Source: Gilliamella apicola (GTDB lineage Bacteria > Pseudomonadota > Gammaproteobacteria > Enterobacterales > Orbaceae). Taken from it: a stretch of DNA of 64,000 bases. The position numbers and the translations under genes were made by a program. The notes under the pieces were generated by a model. It saw only the letters and a list, made by a program, of their open reading frames with translations, did no database searches and was not told the origin of the DNA. The stretch is from NCBI RefSeq assembly GCF_000599985.1, contig NZ_CP007445.1, positions 2,542,001 through 2,606,000 on the forward strand, read 5' to 3'. This document shows, in pieces, positions 26,246 to 36,882 of the stretch. Positions within the stretch are counted from its first letter, which is position 1. Every line of letters begins with the position of its first letter.

Positions 26246-26464
26246 TTAAGGACGAACTGATGGAAAAGGTAAGCCGATAATAGCTTCAACAACTTGGCCG
26301 ATACCTTGACCTAATAATCTACCTGAATCTTGTCCAGCAGTACTTACGTTATGATGAGCTGCATCAACAACAGCACCAATACCAGCTCCTAAAGCAGCAC
26401 CTGCATCAGCGATCCAGCCAGCACCAGAAACTTGTTCTACTTCTACTAAATTTAATTCTTTCAT
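26246..26464 (-). CDS. Class II microcin precursor 2
   Basis: A 72-aa precursor starting at the ATG at 26464 (AAGGAAC upstream), not at the longer in-frame start. The leader MKELNLVEVEQVSGA is nearly the same as that of precursor 1. The mature part starts GWIADAGAALGAGIGAVVDA and ends LPFPSVRP. The first 35 mature residues are conserved between the two and the tails differ, so they may be a two-peptide bacteriocin or two variants with different targets. There is no adjacent immunity gene. Confidence 0.8.
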   Translation of the reverse strand: MKELNLVEVEQVSGAGWIADAGAALGAGIGAVVDAAHHNVSTAGQDSGRLLGQGIGQVVEAIIGLPFPSVRP

Positions 26465-26620
26465 AATGTGTTCCTTCTTTCCACAATGGTTATTTTCAAA
26501 TTTGAATCTAAAAAATATCATTGATACATGGTACCGTTTAAACTCGCAATTATTTAAACAGAAAATAAAATCTTAATCAAGTCAATTATGATTACAGTTA
26601 ATTTTCACATTAAAATGAAT
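26465..26620 (-). promoter_or_regulatory. Conserved promoter/leader block of microcin gene 2
   Basis: Counterpart of 25694-25850, with the ATTGACTTGAT element at 26577-26587 on the minus strand. From here to the mukB terminator there is no gene. Confidence 0.6.
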
Positions 26621-26813
26621 AACCTAATGATTAATTGTTATTATTTAATAATGTATTAATATTTTTTTACTTAACATTAACTTTTTTAAATAAAAAAATT
26701 ATACTTTTTGATCAAAATGGGATTTTTATTTAATGAGTAATTGTATAAATTCGAAACTAGGTAATAACAGTAAAAGATTTTTCATTTAAGAATAAAATTT
26801 CTTAAAAAAATAA

Positions 26814-26841
26814 GATATTGCTGGTAATTACCAGCAATATT
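26814..26841 (-). terminator. Terminator of the mukFEB operon
   Basis: A perfect palindrome, ATATTGCTGG-TAATTA-CCAGCAATAT, directly after the mukB stop. Confidence 0.7.
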
Positions 26842-26842
26842 A

Positions 26843-29800
26843 TTAAGCAAAGCCTTTTAATCCAACAACATGAACATGCTCTTGATTATTGATAACTTTA
26901 CGAACTAATTTATAAGTAGTTCCTTTTTCTGGACTGATATTTTCAGGTGCTGCAATAATGAGTTGCATTTCTAATCGTTCACATAGCTCAAAAAGCGTTG
27001 CAATTGATTTGGCATCAAGACGAGCGGCCTCATCTAAAAATAATAGTCGGCATGGTGAAATATCTTTATTACGTAGGCGCTTTGATTCTTCTTCCCAGCT
27101 TTGAATTACCATCAATAAAATTGACATACCAGTACCAATCGCTTCACCTGTTGATAAAGCACCACTTTCGGCACGTAACCACCCATCAGCACCACGATTA
27201 ACCTCAACGTCCATCTCTAAATAGTTTCGATAGTCAAGCAACTCCTCACCGATATTCTGCGCAGTACGTTGCCCCATATCAATATGTGGATTTAAGCGTT
27301 GATACAGTTTAGCTAAAGCTTCTGAGAAAGTGATTCGATTGTTGCTAAACAGATCTTGATGTTCACTTTGCTCATCAGACAAAGCAGCTAATAATGAAGA
27401 ATGGGCCTCACGAACATTTACGTTTAAACGTACACCATTAACTTGACCAAATGCCACTGCTTGTAAACCTTGATTTAACATGCGGATACGATTTTGCTCA
27501 CGTTGAATGGTTTTACGTATAATATTGGCCACGCTTTTGGAACTTATCGCTAATTGCTGCTCACGCGAAGTAAGTTCTTCAGTTAAGCGAGATAATTCGA
27601 TTTCCATTTGTTCAATAGCTTCAATTGGATCATCGGTTTTCACTATATCTTGTCGAATTCGTTCTCGCAGATGTTTATAAACTGCAATATAGAATTGAAT
27701 TTTACGCTCAGGTCGTTTTGGATCTTCGGATAGCCTTAATACATCACGCAGATGTTCATTATCATTCACAGCCAAACGTAGTGAACCCAATGCCTTATCC
27801 GACATAGAACGTAGCTCATCAGCACTTAGATAAGCAAGTTCCCGGCGATGTAATCGACGCTCAACACTATTATCTCTGACTAATCGTAATACTAAACACC
27901 ACCCAGCTTTAGCTTGTACCACTTGTTCACGTAATTGCTTGTAATCGCGCAATGTTTGGGTCAAACGTTTTTGCATTTGTGTCATTTCGCCTTCACAAAC
28001 AATCAATTGTTTTTCAAGGGAGGTACATTGCTGACGATTATTATTAAGTTTTTGATGAATTTCATCACGTCGTATTCTGGCACGCTCTTCGGTAATCGCA
28101 TCGGCTTTTACACCAATTTGTTCTATCTCATTTTGTAGTTCATTAAGCATATCTCGCTTAGTTTCAAAAGCACTTTTTAATGAAGCAAATGTCTGATTAT
28201 ACTGATTATATTTATCTTGATATTGCTGCATTTGACGACGGGATTCAGTTCTTTGTGCTTCAACCACTTCCAATCGAGAACGCAATTTTTCATTTAAATC
28301 AGTATTTTCACCTAACATACCAGCCGAGTCTTCATAACTAAAGTGAGATCGACGCTGCATCACTTCAGTTAACGCAAATATTTGTTGGCGAATAGTTTGT
28401 TGTTGCGCTTTTACGGTGTTGTATTGCTCTCGTAAAGCTTCATTTTGTTCAGGATCGCTTTGTAAAACAGCAACAATTGGCTCCAGCTCTGAAACTGTAT
28501 TACGGTTCCGACTGACATATTGTACTGCTTCTTGTGCTTCTGCTACTTGTTCACGCAAGTCATCAACTCGATCTGCAAGATCGTCATCAGCCAATAAATG
28601 CATTTGTGCAACAAGTCGATTAACGGTAGTTAATTGTTCTTTAAGGCTTAATACTTGTTGCTGATTTTGTTTATCAATACTTTCTTGTGATGATAACTGA
28701 CGTTCGATTTCAGTACGCCTAGTTGCTAATTTTTGAGCTTCAGCTTCAGGATCAATATCAAAAGCTACCGCTAAATATTGACCGATAAATTGCCCAACAT
28801 TTTGCTCAATTCGTTGTAACTTTTGTAAATCAAAAGAAATAGTTGCATAACGTTCATGAAGTTCGTCTCGTTCAGCCGATAATTTTTCAAGATGAACTTC
28901 ACGTGCAGCTCTACCAAATAATGGTACTTTAGGAAAGCTAGAAAAACGCCACTGACGATCGCCTGTTTTAACCAATACAGCTTTATCCATCTCTTCGCAA
29001 TCGAACACGCTATCATCAAATGACGATGGATCACCCTCAATAAAATAGATATCTTCAGGATAATCTTCTTCACTTGCAGTAAGAGTTTCGAGTTGTGCTT
29101 TTACTAAGGATAAATCGGGCACCACAATAGCTTGCCTTGATGGGCCATATACCGCTGAAAAGTAAGGTGCATCATTAATAGTAACATCTTCATAAATTTC
29201 AGATAGTAATACGCCATTGAATCGTTCTGCCAATGCCGATAATCGTCCATCATCAACCCCACTGGGTTGATTAAGTTGTTCAATTTGTATATCTAGCTGA
29301 TTACGTCTAAAATTGATTTGATCACGTTCAGTAACAAGTACTCGCTCCTGTTCAAGCAAGTATTGCATATGTTGCGTGACCGCTTGGCTATTAGTAAATA
29401 TTTGACCAGTTTGTTCTTGCAAAGAAATTAAGACATCTTGCGCTTTTAACCATATAGGTGCTTTTTGTCGATATTCGGTAATCTTCGCTTGTATTTGTTC
29501 CAGTTCTTGTCTGAATTCAATACGTTTTTCGCTCGATTCATTAGCTAGCTCAGCACTCTCGTCTAATTGTACTTCAAGCTCTTGTTTTAACTCATCTAGA
29601 TCATCGTAATTAACTTGACGACCAATACGTTTACAAAATTGGGTTAATAATGATTCTGCTTCTTTTTGTTCAAAAAAACGTTGTTCTAATTCATCTAGTT
29701 GTAATTGTAAATGTTCAGCTTGATCAGCTTGATAACATTGTGATGGCCATATTCTTAATGCTTCTTTGGCAGCAATAAATGCATCACTGCGAACCACATC

Positions 29801-31261
29801 ACCCACTAATTTAACAACAAGTTGATAAGCTCTATCAAATTGATTAATCGCAGCATCAGAAACACTGAGTCTTTGCTCAAGTTCTAATACTTGTTCAGTT
29901 ATCTCTTTTTGTTTTTCATCAAACTCTTCAAAATGATTTTCAATATTACTAAGACCTAATTTAGGTAATTGGCATAAAGACTGCGCATTTTTAAGGGCTT
30001 GCAGTGCTTGTTGATATTGAATAGCTCGGGTTTGTTGAACATCAAGCGCTTGCTGGTAATCAGCCAGTTGTGTTTTTATTTCATCAACTTCTTGTTCTGT
30101 GTGTTCAAATTGATCACGATAAATTTGATATTGTTCCTTAGCTTCAAGTACTACTTCATTTTGTTCTTCAAGCTTTACATTTAAATCATCTAAATCTGCT
30201 TGATAGCGATCAATCTTTTCTTGTTGACGCAACGCCGTTTGTGCAAGATTTAGATGATCATTAGCTGCTTGTAAATCGGTTTCCAAATCGCTTTGTGCTT
30301 CTTGATATTCTTTCAACTCTTTCGCCATTTCAACTTGGCGGAATTGATTACTTAAAAGCAGATCTTGTGTTTTAAACATATCTCGGCGTAAGCCTAGCAT
30401 GGATTCAATATGTATACGACGCTCATTAGCATGACGCATGTAGTCAGCAGCTACATAATTAGTCGATTCGGTAATAAGATGTTTGAACAAATCCCGATCA
30501 GATTGTGTAACTCTAATGGCTTCTAATGTCATTCGATTTTCACGTAGTGCGGCTTCCATATCTTGGAAAGCTTTACGCACACCACTATTTTCGGGTAATA
30601 GATAATCACGTAATGAACGAGTAATTGCGCTTGAAATACCGCCATAAAGTGAAGCTTCGATCAGGCGATAATATTTGCTACGATCAGACGATGTACGAAG
30701 ACGTTTTGGTAATACACCAAAGTCAAACATCACCGAATGATAGTCAGTAATTGAGTTAAATTGTTTAAAAATTACGCCATCCATTCCTTCAATTTTTTCT
30801 TTTAATTCAGGTAATGAAAGGATCCGCGCTTGTTTATCGTTTAAACGTTCAGTGACTAATTCTGTTGGAGTAATACCAACAGATAAACCTTGTATCAAAA
30901 AAGGTTTAATATCGACTTTTTTATCTCGGCCAGCGACTTGCTGTAGACGTACTCCACAAATTATACGTTGATTACGAGAATTAATTACGTCAAGCATAGA
31001 GTAACAAACACCAGGTTTTAATTTTCCGTGTAAACCTTTATCTCGTGAACCAGATGTTGCCCCTGCTTCGGTTGTGTTTCTAAAATGTAATAAAGTTAAA
31101 TCAGGAATTAAAGCAGTAACAAAAGCTGCCATTGTGGTTGATTTACCCGCACCATTTCCACCAGAAAGTGTAGTAACTAATTTATCCAAATCAAAGGTTC
31201 GAGCAAAAAAACCATTCCAGTTTATTAGTGTCAATGAGTGAAACTTACCATGTCCAATCAT
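26843..31261 (-). CDS. mukB: MukB, SMC-like chromosome condensin ATPase
   Basis: A 1472-aa protein, close to the usual 1,480. It has Walker [11 protein letters not shown] near residue 35, two long coiled coils with a hinge near 650-780 ([25 protein letters not shown]), and a C-terminal head with signature [11 protein letters not shown] and Walker [10 protein letters not shown]. It forms the MukBEF complex that extrudes DNA loops and organises the chromosome. It starts two bases after the mukE stop. MukBEF replaces Smc-ScpAB in enterobacteria, Pasteurellaceae, Vibrio and Orbaceae, which helps place the organism. Confidence 0.98.
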   Translation of the reverse strand: MIGHGKFHSLTLINWNGFFARTFDLDKLVTTLSGGNGAGKSTTMAAFVTALIPDLTLLHFRNTTEAGATSGSRDKGLHGKLKPGVCYSMLDVINSRNQRIICGVRLQQVAGRDKKVDIKPFLIQGLSVGITPTELVTERLNDKQARILSLPELKEKIEGMDGVIFKQFNSITDYHSVMFDFGVLPKRLRTSSDRSKYYRLIEASLYGGISSAITRSLRDYLLPENSGVRKAFQDMEAALRENRMTLEAIRVTQSDRDLFKHLITESTNYVAADYMRHANERRIHIESMLGLRRDMFKTQDLLLSNQFRQVEMAKELKEYQEAQSDLETDLQAANDHLNLAQTALRQQEKIDRYQADLDDLNVKLEEQNEVVLEAKEQYQIYRDQFEHTEQEVDEIKTQLADYQQALDVQQTRAIQYQQALQALKNAQSLCQLPKLGLSNIENHFEEFDEKQKEITEQVLELEQRLSVSDAAINQFDRAYQLVVKLVGDVVRSDAFIAAKEALRIWPSQCYQADQAEHLQLQLDELEQRFFEQKEAESLLTQFCKRIGRQVNYDDLDELKQELEVQLDESAELANESSEKRIEFRQELEQIQAKITEYRQKAPIWLKAQDVLISLQEQTGQIFTNSQAVTQHMQYLLEQERVLVTERDQINFRRNQLDIQIEQLNQPSGVDDGRLSALAERFNGVLLSEIYEDVTINDAPYFSAVYGPSRQAIVVPDLSLVKAQLETLTASEEDYPEDIYFIEGDPSSFDDSVFDCEEMDKAVLVKTGDRQWRFSSFPKVPLFGRAAREVHLEKLSAERDELHERYATISFDLQKLQRIEQNVGQFIGQYLAVAFDIDPEAEAQKLATRRTEIERQLSSQESIDKQNQQQVLSLKEQLTTVNRLVAQMHLLADDDLADRVDDLREQVAEAQEAVQYVSRNRNTVSELEPIVAVLQSDPEQNEALREQYNTVKAQQQTIRQQIFALTEVMQRRSHFSYEDSAGMLGENTDLNEKLRSRLEVVEAQRTESRRQMQQYQDKYNQYNQTFASLKSAFETKRDMLNELQNEIEQIGVKADAITEERARIRRDEIHQKLNNNRQQCTSLEKQLIVCEGEMTQMQKRLTQTLRDYKQLREQVVQAKAGWCLVLRLVRDNSVERRLHRRELAYLSADELRSMSDKALGSLRLAVNDNEHLRDVLRLSEDPKRPERKIQFYIAVYKHLRERIRQDIVKTDDPIEAIEQMEIELSRLTEELTSREQQLAISSKSVANIIRKTIQREQNRIRMLNQGLQAVAFGQVNGVRLNVNVREAHSSLLAALSDEQSEHQDLFSNNRITFSEALAKLYQRLNPHIDMGQRTAQNIGEELLDYRNYLEMDVEVNRGADGWLRAESGALSTGEAIGTGMSILLMVIQSWEEESKRLRNKDISPCRLLFLDEAARLDAKSIATLFELCERLEMQLIIAAPENISPEKGTTYKLVRKVINNQEHVHVVGLKGFA

Positions 31262-31263
31262 AA

Positions 31264-32049
31264 TTATTCTATCTCCTCATTAACATCTTCGTCTTCATTA
31301 TTATCATCTAAGATAAGTGATGATTCTATCTTAATTGCTTCGCCATCACGGATTAAACGCAGTTGAGCTTCTTGCGCATCATCACTACTACGGACTTCAG
31401 CACCAAAACGAAAAATTGATTCATTAATGCGAAAACGGCTACTATCATTACCAACAATGAAGTAAATCATACCAAGTCTACGTAATCGATTTAAAGCTGT
31501 TTTAACTTTATCAAATAATTTTTGACGATCTAAATCAGATCCAGTAGAACGCTGATTAACTAATTTAAGCAATTTATTTTCATCGGCTAATGAAATTAGT
31601 TCTTCAAACAACTCTTGCAACGTAAAGATCCCTTCATGTGCTAATCGTTCAGGGCTTAAATAAAGGTAACAAAGCACTTTACCAACTAGCATTTCTAATT
31701 CAGATAATATTGAACGAGGAATTAATGTTGTTGAGCGAGGTCGAAGATAAAAAAATCCTTCTGGTGCTCTTATTAATTCAACGTTATACCGCTGGTAAAA
31801 TTGTTCAAGTTCTAGTTGAAAGTCCATTAAAAAGGCATGATGATCAAGCTCATCAATGCCAATATGACGCCCAGAACGTAAAGTACTATCAAGCTCAGGA
31901 AAAATTGGATTTGCAATTGCTTGCGCCAATTTAACTGGCATATATTTATCAATGGATGCTTGTGAACTTGCCGCTATGCGTTCCATAACTTCATCAAGAT
32001 GATGTGCTGTTTGTCGTGTTTCAAAATCGTTAGTATCTGTTGATGACAT
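31264..32049 (-). CDS. mukE: MukE, condensin subunit
   Basis: 261 aa from the ATG at 32049 ([12 protein letters not shown]). The ORF is open further upstream but overlaps mukF. The stretch [19 protein letters not shown]...[19 protein letters not shown] is strongly MukE, and the C-terminus is acidic. MukE dimers join MukF and MukB head domains. The N-terminal insertion before MPVKLAQ (about 35 residues) is longer than in E. coli. The first bases overlap the mukF 3' end by 20. Confidence 0.95.
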   Translation of the reverse strand: MSSTDTNDFETRQTAHHLDEVMERIAASSQASIDKYMPVKLAQAIANPIFPELDSTLRSGRHIGIDELDHHAFLMDFQLELEQFYQRYNVELIRAPEGFFYLRPRSTTLIPRSILSELEMLVGKVLCYLYLSPERLAHEGIFTLQELFEELISLADENKLLKLVNQRSTGSDLDRQKLFDKVKTALNRLRRLGMIYFIVGNDSSRFRINESIFRFGAEVRSSDDAQEAQLRLIRDGEAIKIESSLILDDNNEDEDVNEEIE

Positions 32050-33352
32050 GTGCTTGTACCTTAGCTCCATAATCGTTAATAGGTTTCCATTCGCTAGGTA
32101 TACCGAGCAAATCATCTTCGGCAATACCAAGTCGAATAGCCTGATCGATAAATAACCTTGCTATATCAAAATGTTGTTCGCGTGGAAATTGTGCCAAATA
32201 GCTACAAATTGCAATACCAATATCAAGTGGTTTATTTTCTTGTTTAAAAATCAATAAATTTTGTTCAATATGTCTAATAATATGTTCTTGAATCTCTTCA
32301 ATCATTTCAAATTCAAGTTCTGAAGGTAATTCACCAGTAACTTCTGCGTCGTGTAATGCGAGTTCTTCATCACGCATATCGAGCAAACGATCAGCATTTG
32401 CAAACGTAAGAGACCATGGTAAATCAAAGTAACTCTGAATTGATTTACGTAACCGTTGAGAAAATACACGGTTTTTATCTAAATCAATCGCTGTTCTAAT
32501 AAATTTATGAACATGTCTATCATAACCTATCCAAAGGTCTATCGCTTTTTGCCCCCAACCAATAATTCGATCTAATTTACTTTGTAAATCTAGTACTACA
32601 TTGTTTATTTTATCAAGTTCAGGATTATCAAGCGTTGCATCTTGAATTAATAACAAACTGGCTTGTAGTTTATCGCCTGCTGCAGCTAAAGTATCTTGCA
32701 ACTCACGAAGTGTTTGTGATGTCTCTGTTAATAATCCTTCACAACTACTAATTGCTGCCTGCCAATCTTGGCTTAATAAAGCAGATATATTTTGCTTAAC
32801 TTCAGCTTGTTGCTCATCCATAACTCGTTGTGTTATATCAATACTATCAAAAATTTCAGCTACAGAATATTTTAAAGGGGCAAAGACATTTCGATGCCAA
32901 TGTAAATCATCCCCTCCTTCGACTGCTGCATCTGCAGCACGTTTCAATTCTTGTGCCACAATAGATAATTGAATGGATAAACGGAGTGACGAAAACTCAC
33001 GCTGTCGAATATAATAATCAGAGATCCCTATTCCAAGAGGAGTTAAACGATAAATCGAATAACCATCAGTCATTTCACTTGCAAAACGTGTAATTAAACG
33101 CTGACGCACTAAATCATTAATGGCATTATTAGCTCTTACAGTGATAGTATCTTCGCTTTGTTCAAAAATCTGTGAAACATGTCGAAAAGCATCAATTAAT
33201 TCCGATTCAGTCATTTCACCATCAAAGCGCTCGCTATTTAATACGGCAATAGCCAATAAAAAAGCTAACCTTTCAACAGGTAAAGCAATTGAAAAATCAT
33301 TCTTTTTTGCCCAAGAGACCAATTCAGGTACTGATTGGGAAAAATCCATCAT
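32030..33352 (-). CDS. mukF: MukF, kleisin of the MukBEF condensin
   Basis: A 440-aa protein: N-terminal winged-helix dimer domain ([32 protein letters not shown]), helical middle ([34 protein letters not shown]) and C-terminal winged helix ending [14 protein letters not shown]. It links MukE and MukB. It is first of the operon, without the cmoM (smtA) gene that precedes it in E. coli. Confidence 0.97.
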   Translation of the reverse strand: MMDFSQSVPELVSWAKKNDFSIALPVERLAFLLAIAVLNSERFDGEMTESELIDAFRHVSQIFEQSEDTITVRANNAINDLVRQRLITRFASEMTDGYSIYRLTPLGIGISDYYIRQREFSSLRLSIQLSIVAQELKRAADAAVEGGDDLHWHRNVFAPLKYSVAEIFDSIDITQRVMDEQQAEVKQNISALLSQDWQAAISSCEGLLTETSQTLRELQDTLAAAGDKLQASLLLIQDATLDNPELDKINNVVLDLQSKLDRIIGWGQKAIDLWIGYDRHVHKFIRTAIDLDKNRVFSQRLRKSIQSYFDLPWSLTFANADRLLDMRDEELALHDAEVTGELPSELEFEMIEEIQEHIIRHIEQNLLIFKQENKPLDIGIAICSYLAQFPREQHFDIARLFIDQAIRLGIAEDDLLGIPSEWKPINDYGAKVQAHVINRY

Positions 33353-33603
33353 AGAGGTTTCCTTAGATTAACGTATCGTTTTATGTAAAAGTACCTTAAA
33401 AAGTTTAATAAACGCAATATATAGTTTTAAAGACAAAATATTACCGATTATATAACAATTTGTAATAGTTAAAAATAACCAAACTTAAGATTTATCATTA
33501 GGTGATTGAATATAAACAGTAAGTGAACATTTATTTATCTAGCTTCATTTTAGATTCTATATTGCTTTTATCAAATTTATCCTATCTATTACCTATGCTC
33601 AGC

Positions 33604-33645
33604 TTGACATTACCAAATATCAAAATAATAATGATAATTATTATC
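33604..33645 (+). promoter_or_regulatory. Promoter with Fur box
   Basis: TTGACA (33604-33609), a 17-base spacer and AATAAT (33627-33632). The 19 bases 33627-33645 match the Fur consensus at 17 of 19 positions and cover the -10 element. Iron-dependent repression of the next gene is the expected result. Confidence 0.8.
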
Positions 33646-33674
33646 ATTTATATTTAAAAATAAAGGAGATTTGT

Positions 33675-34397
33675 ATGCATAAAATATTTTTTTTAACTCT
33701 ATCGGGATTTGTTACTTGCTTTATAACTCAGACGGTCTTTGCTCATGGTATCTGGATTGCCAATCGTGTTGATCAAAAACAGATTATTTTAGGTGAAGGC
33801 CCATTGGATAACGGTTACAACCCAGATACGGTAAAACAAATTCATGCCTACACAAATGATTGGGTGCCATCATCTATCATAAAAAAAGATCACAGTAATT
33901 ATGTGACTGTTGAACCATCCGATAAAATATCAGTGGTAACGATTGATTTTGATTACGGCTACTGGACGCAAAATGCACATGGAAAATATATCAATTTACC
34001 AATGAATCAAGTCCAAGGCGCCACTACTGGTACTCATGCTATAAAATATAGTGTAAATTATTTATCATCTGTAACTAATCCTAAAATCATTAAAGATATT
34101 CCATTACAAATCGTACCTAACATTGATCCAACTAAATTAAAACGTGGGGACACATTACCTATTACTGTTTATAAAGACGGTCAACCTCTTGCAAATGTTC
34201 CTGTAATTATTGATGTAGTGAATAATTTAGATCAAACTATAAAAACCGATAATAACGGAGAAGTTGATATTATTGTTCCTAATCAAGGTTTAAATGTTAT
34301 TGGTGTTGAAATTGGTTTTCCAATTGAAAAAAGTAATTTAGCAACCCAAAACAAATTCTTCACAACTTTAGTTTTTACTTTAATACCAGAAGAGTAA
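33675..34397 (+). CDS. Secreted DUF4198 protein, iron-regulated
   Basis: A 240-aa protein with a signal peptide (MHKIFFLTLSGFVTCFITQTVFA, cut before HGIW). After it the DUF4198 layout is visible: HGIWIANR at the mature N-terminus, YNPDTVKQIHAY, and a C-terminal Ig/CarboxypepD-like beta domain (YKDGQPLANVPVIIDVVNN...TDNNGEVDIIVP). The N-terminal His could ligate metal. DUF4198 proteins often accompany metal uptake systems. With the Fur box, a periplasmic role in iron or other metal acquisition is likely, but the mechanism is unknown. It is a single-gene unit with AAGGAG before the ATG. Confidence 0.75.
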   Translation: MHKIFFLTLSGFVTCFITQTVFAHGIWIANRVDQKQIILGEGPLDNGYNPDTVKQIHAYTNDWVPSSIIKKDHSNYVTVEPSDKISVVTIDFDYGYWTQNAHGKYINLPMNQVQGATTGTHAIKYSVNYLSSVTNPKIIKDIPLQIVPNIDPTKLKRGDTLPITVYKDGQPLANVPVIIDVVNNLDQTIKTDNNGEVDIIVPNQGLNVIGVEIGFPIEKSNLATQNKFFTTLVFTLIPEE

Positions 34398-34470
34398 AAT
34401 ATAAGTTTTCGAAAAACATTAAACAGTAGCAAGCCAATAAAGAGACTATTTATTAAATGCACTCAGAGTT

Positions 34471-34502
34471 AAAAATCCTAGATAGTATTATCTAGGATTT
34501 AT
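34471..34502. terminator. Bidirectional terminator
   Basis: AAATCCTAGATA/TATCTAGGATTT with loop GTAT, between two convergent genes. Confidence 0.8.
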
Positions 34503-34519
34503 TAAAAATATAATATTTT

Positions 34520-35908
34520 TTATAACTCTGCATTAATAGGTCTAGGAATTAGAAAGCTACAAAGTAAAGCTAAAATAGTAATAATTAATCCTAATAATAT
34601 ACCATTGAAATAACCAGTTAATGTATTGGCGTTTACCATTTGTATAGCGGGTAACAATGCAAAACTTAATCCTGCACCTAAATTAAATGCGCCTGCATTC
34701 ATACCCGGTAAAAAACCTGGATTACTTGATGGCGATAAAACAATACCTAATCCATTTAAGATAATATTAGCCATTCCTGCGTAAAAAATACCTAATGCTA
34801 TAACGCAAATAGACAAAATTGTTAAGGAATGAATACCATAAAACATGATTACTAAAATACTAATAATACAACCCAATAAACCTAATTTTAATACTTTATT
34901 ATATCCCATCGTTGGAGCTAAACGACCTGAGAATGGACCAACAAACCAACCGATTAATGCATATGGAGTAAGAAAAATAAGTGAAGCCCAATCAGGATCA
35001 AGTCCAAAACCTATTTCGTGGTTTTGTGCTATTGACATAACTAAACCATTTACTATTGCAAAAATACCTGTCATGGTTAATGTTGTTGTTAACAACAAAG
35101 CCCAAGTTGCTCTTCTTTTCAAATGTTCAATTGTAACCAAAGGTTGTTTATTACGTTTTTCGGTATGCCAAAATAACATAAAACAAACAATAGCAAACAA
35201 TGTAAGTCCAATGACATAAAACCAATTGGCATTGCCAATATTACCAGCCTCATTAAGAGCTAATAGTAAAGCTGCGATAGTAAGTACAATAAATAAAACA
35301 CCTATCCAATCCATTTTAGTTCCAGCTGACGGTTTTGATTCTGGAGCATAACGATAGACAAAATAGGTTGAAATAGTAGCAACGACAGCAATAACCCAAA
35401 ATACTGAACGGAAACCAAAATATGTAGCAAGTAAGCCACCCGCAATTGCATCAACACCAGCAATACCTCCATTTACTGCGGTAATAATTCCCATTAACAT
35501 ACCATATTGTTTGGCATCTTTTACTTCGTAACTAAGCATTAATAAACAAAGTGGTACAACAGGGCCTGATACACCTTGTATAATTCGAGCAGCATACAAT
35601 ACTTCTATATTAGGTGCTAATGCTGCAAGTATTGTACCTAATGTCATAATAAGCAACATAAAGGTTAATACTTTTTTACGACCTTTTATATCACTCAAAC
35701 GTGGTAAAAATAGTGAAAATAACGCTGCTGCAGTAAAAAAAGAGGTTTGTGATAACCCTACAGCGGCATCATTGGTTCCTAACTCTTTAGCTATTGTTAC
35801 CAATACCGGACTTAGCATACTGGCGTTAAGTTGGAAAGCAATGCATGCAGCAAGCAAAGCCATCATCAGTGTAAATACACTTGATTTCTCTTTACTTTGT
35901 TCATTCAT
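34520..35908 (-). CDS. MFS transporter, probable nucleoside importer
   Basis: A 462-aa protein with about 12-14 membrane helices and the MFS motif A LPRLSDIKGRKKVL after helix 2. Its ATGA start overlaps the nucleoside hydrolase stop by four bases. The context (hydrolase plus ribokinase) suggests uptake of ribonucleosides. The sequence looks closer to drug:H+ antiporter-type MFS (SxxVLVTIAKELGTNDAAVGLSQTSFF), so substrate assignment rests on context only. Confidence 0.8.
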   Translation of the reverse strand: MNEQSKEKSSVFTLMMALLAACIAFQLNASMLSPVLVTIAKELGTNDAAVGLSQTSFFTAAALFSLFLPRLSDIKGRKKVLTFMLLIMTLGTILAALAPNIEVLYAARIIQGVSGPVVPLCLLMLSYEVKDAKQYGMLMGIITAVNGGIAGVDAIAGGLLATYFGFRSVFWVIAVVATISTYFVYRYAPESKPSAGTKMDWIGVLFIVLTIAALLLALNEAGNIGNANWFYVIGLTLFAIVCFMLFWHTEKRNKQPLVTIEHLKRRATWALLLTTTLTMTGIFAIVNGLVMSIAQNHEIGFGLDPDWASLIFLTPYALIGWFVGPFSGRLAPTMGYNKVLKLGLLGCIISILVIMFYGIHSLTILSICVIALGIFYAGMANIILNGLGIVLSPSSNPGFLPGMNAGAFNLGAGLSFALLPAIQMVNANTLTGYFNGILLGLIITILALLCSFLIPRPINAEL

Positions 35909-36861
35909 AAATTAACCTCACCTATTCGTTTCAGGGAATCTACAATTAAATCCCAAAAACCAGTATGATCAAGTTCAGTTGCAACCTGTGTATGACAATT
36001 ATCATCAGGAGGGAAACGAAAATCAGCCACAGTCATTCCTAAAGTTAATGTCCCTGTCAATTCAATATCAACCGGCACTCGTTTAGTTTTTATTAATTCA
36101 GGATTAATAACATAAGCAACAGCGCAAGGATCATGGACAGGAGGATAAGTAAAACCTTGGGCTTGTTTATACATTTTTCCAAAAAACTCTAACATTTCCA
36201 AAACAAATTTAGCAGGTTTTGTTTTTATTGCTTTTATTTTTTCTATTACTTCAGGTGTAGCTAATGCTTGATGAGTAAGATCTAATCCAACCATAGTAAC
36301 TGGCCATTTTTCATTAAATACTATATGAGCTGCCTCAGGATCTATTTTGATATTAAACTCAGCAACGGCACTCCAGTTACCAACATGGTACCCACCACCC
36401 ATCAAAACTACTTCTTTAACTCTCTCAACAATTTTAGGTTCTTTACGTACCGCCATTGCAATATTAGTTAAACCTCCTGTTGGTACCAACGTTACGGTTT
36501 TAGGTGGATGTGACATGATGGTGTCAATAATTAAATCTATAGCATGCCTTTTATCTAATTGAATGATTGGTTCAGGTAAAACTGGGCCATCAAGTCCAGA
36601 GTCACCATGAATATCAGGCGCAATCTCTACATTTCTAATTAAAGGTCTTACAGCACCAGCAGCAAAAGGTACATTAGTTATATTAGCAATGCGTGCAACA
36701 GATAATGCATTGCGAGTTACTTTATCTAATGTTTGGTTACCTACTACTGTAGTGACTGCTAGCAATTCAATATTTGGATTACCATGGGCTAATAAAAGAG
36801 CGATAGCATCATCATGACCAGGATCGCAATCAAGGATAATTTTTTTTGGCTGATTTATCAT
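35905..36861 (-). CDS. Inosine-uridine-type nucleoside hydrolase (Rih family)
   Basis: A 318-aa protein. The N-terminal calcium-binding DCDPGHDDAIALLLA motif, EFNIKIDPEAA and the C-terminal HDPCAVAYV match the IUNH family, closest by eye to E. coli RihB. It hydrolyses ribonucleosides to base plus ribose. It is in one operon with the HTH-ribokinase (21 bp upstream) and the MFS gene, so the ribose released can be phosphorylated at once. Confidence 0.9.
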   Translation of the reverse strand: MINQPKKIILDCDPGHDDAIALLLAHGNPNIELLAVTTVVGNQTLDKVTRNALSVARIANITNVPFAAGAVRPLIRNVEIAPDIHGDSGLDGPVLPEPIIQLDKRHAIDLIIDTIMSHPPKTVTLVPTGGLTNIAMAVRKEPKIVERVKEVVLMGGGYHVGNWSAVAEFNIKIDPEAAHIVFNEKWPVTMVGLDLTHQALATPEVIEKIKAIKTKPAKFVLEMLEFFGKMYKQAQGFTYPPVHDPCAVAYVINPELIKTKRVPVDIELTGTLTLGMTVADFRFPPDDNCHTQVATELDHTGFWDLIVDSLKRIGEVNL

Positions 36862-36882
36862 AAATCGGTTCCTCTAATAAAT

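Noticed and set aside
25472..26464. Siderophore-type (class IIb) microcins
   Set aside because: The C-termini lack the serine/glycine-rich siderophore-acceptor tail and no glucosyltransferase or esterase genes are nearby.
28771..29073. Hydrophobic minus-strand frame and other frames inside mukB
   Set aside because: These are out-of-frame shadows of a very long, certain gene.
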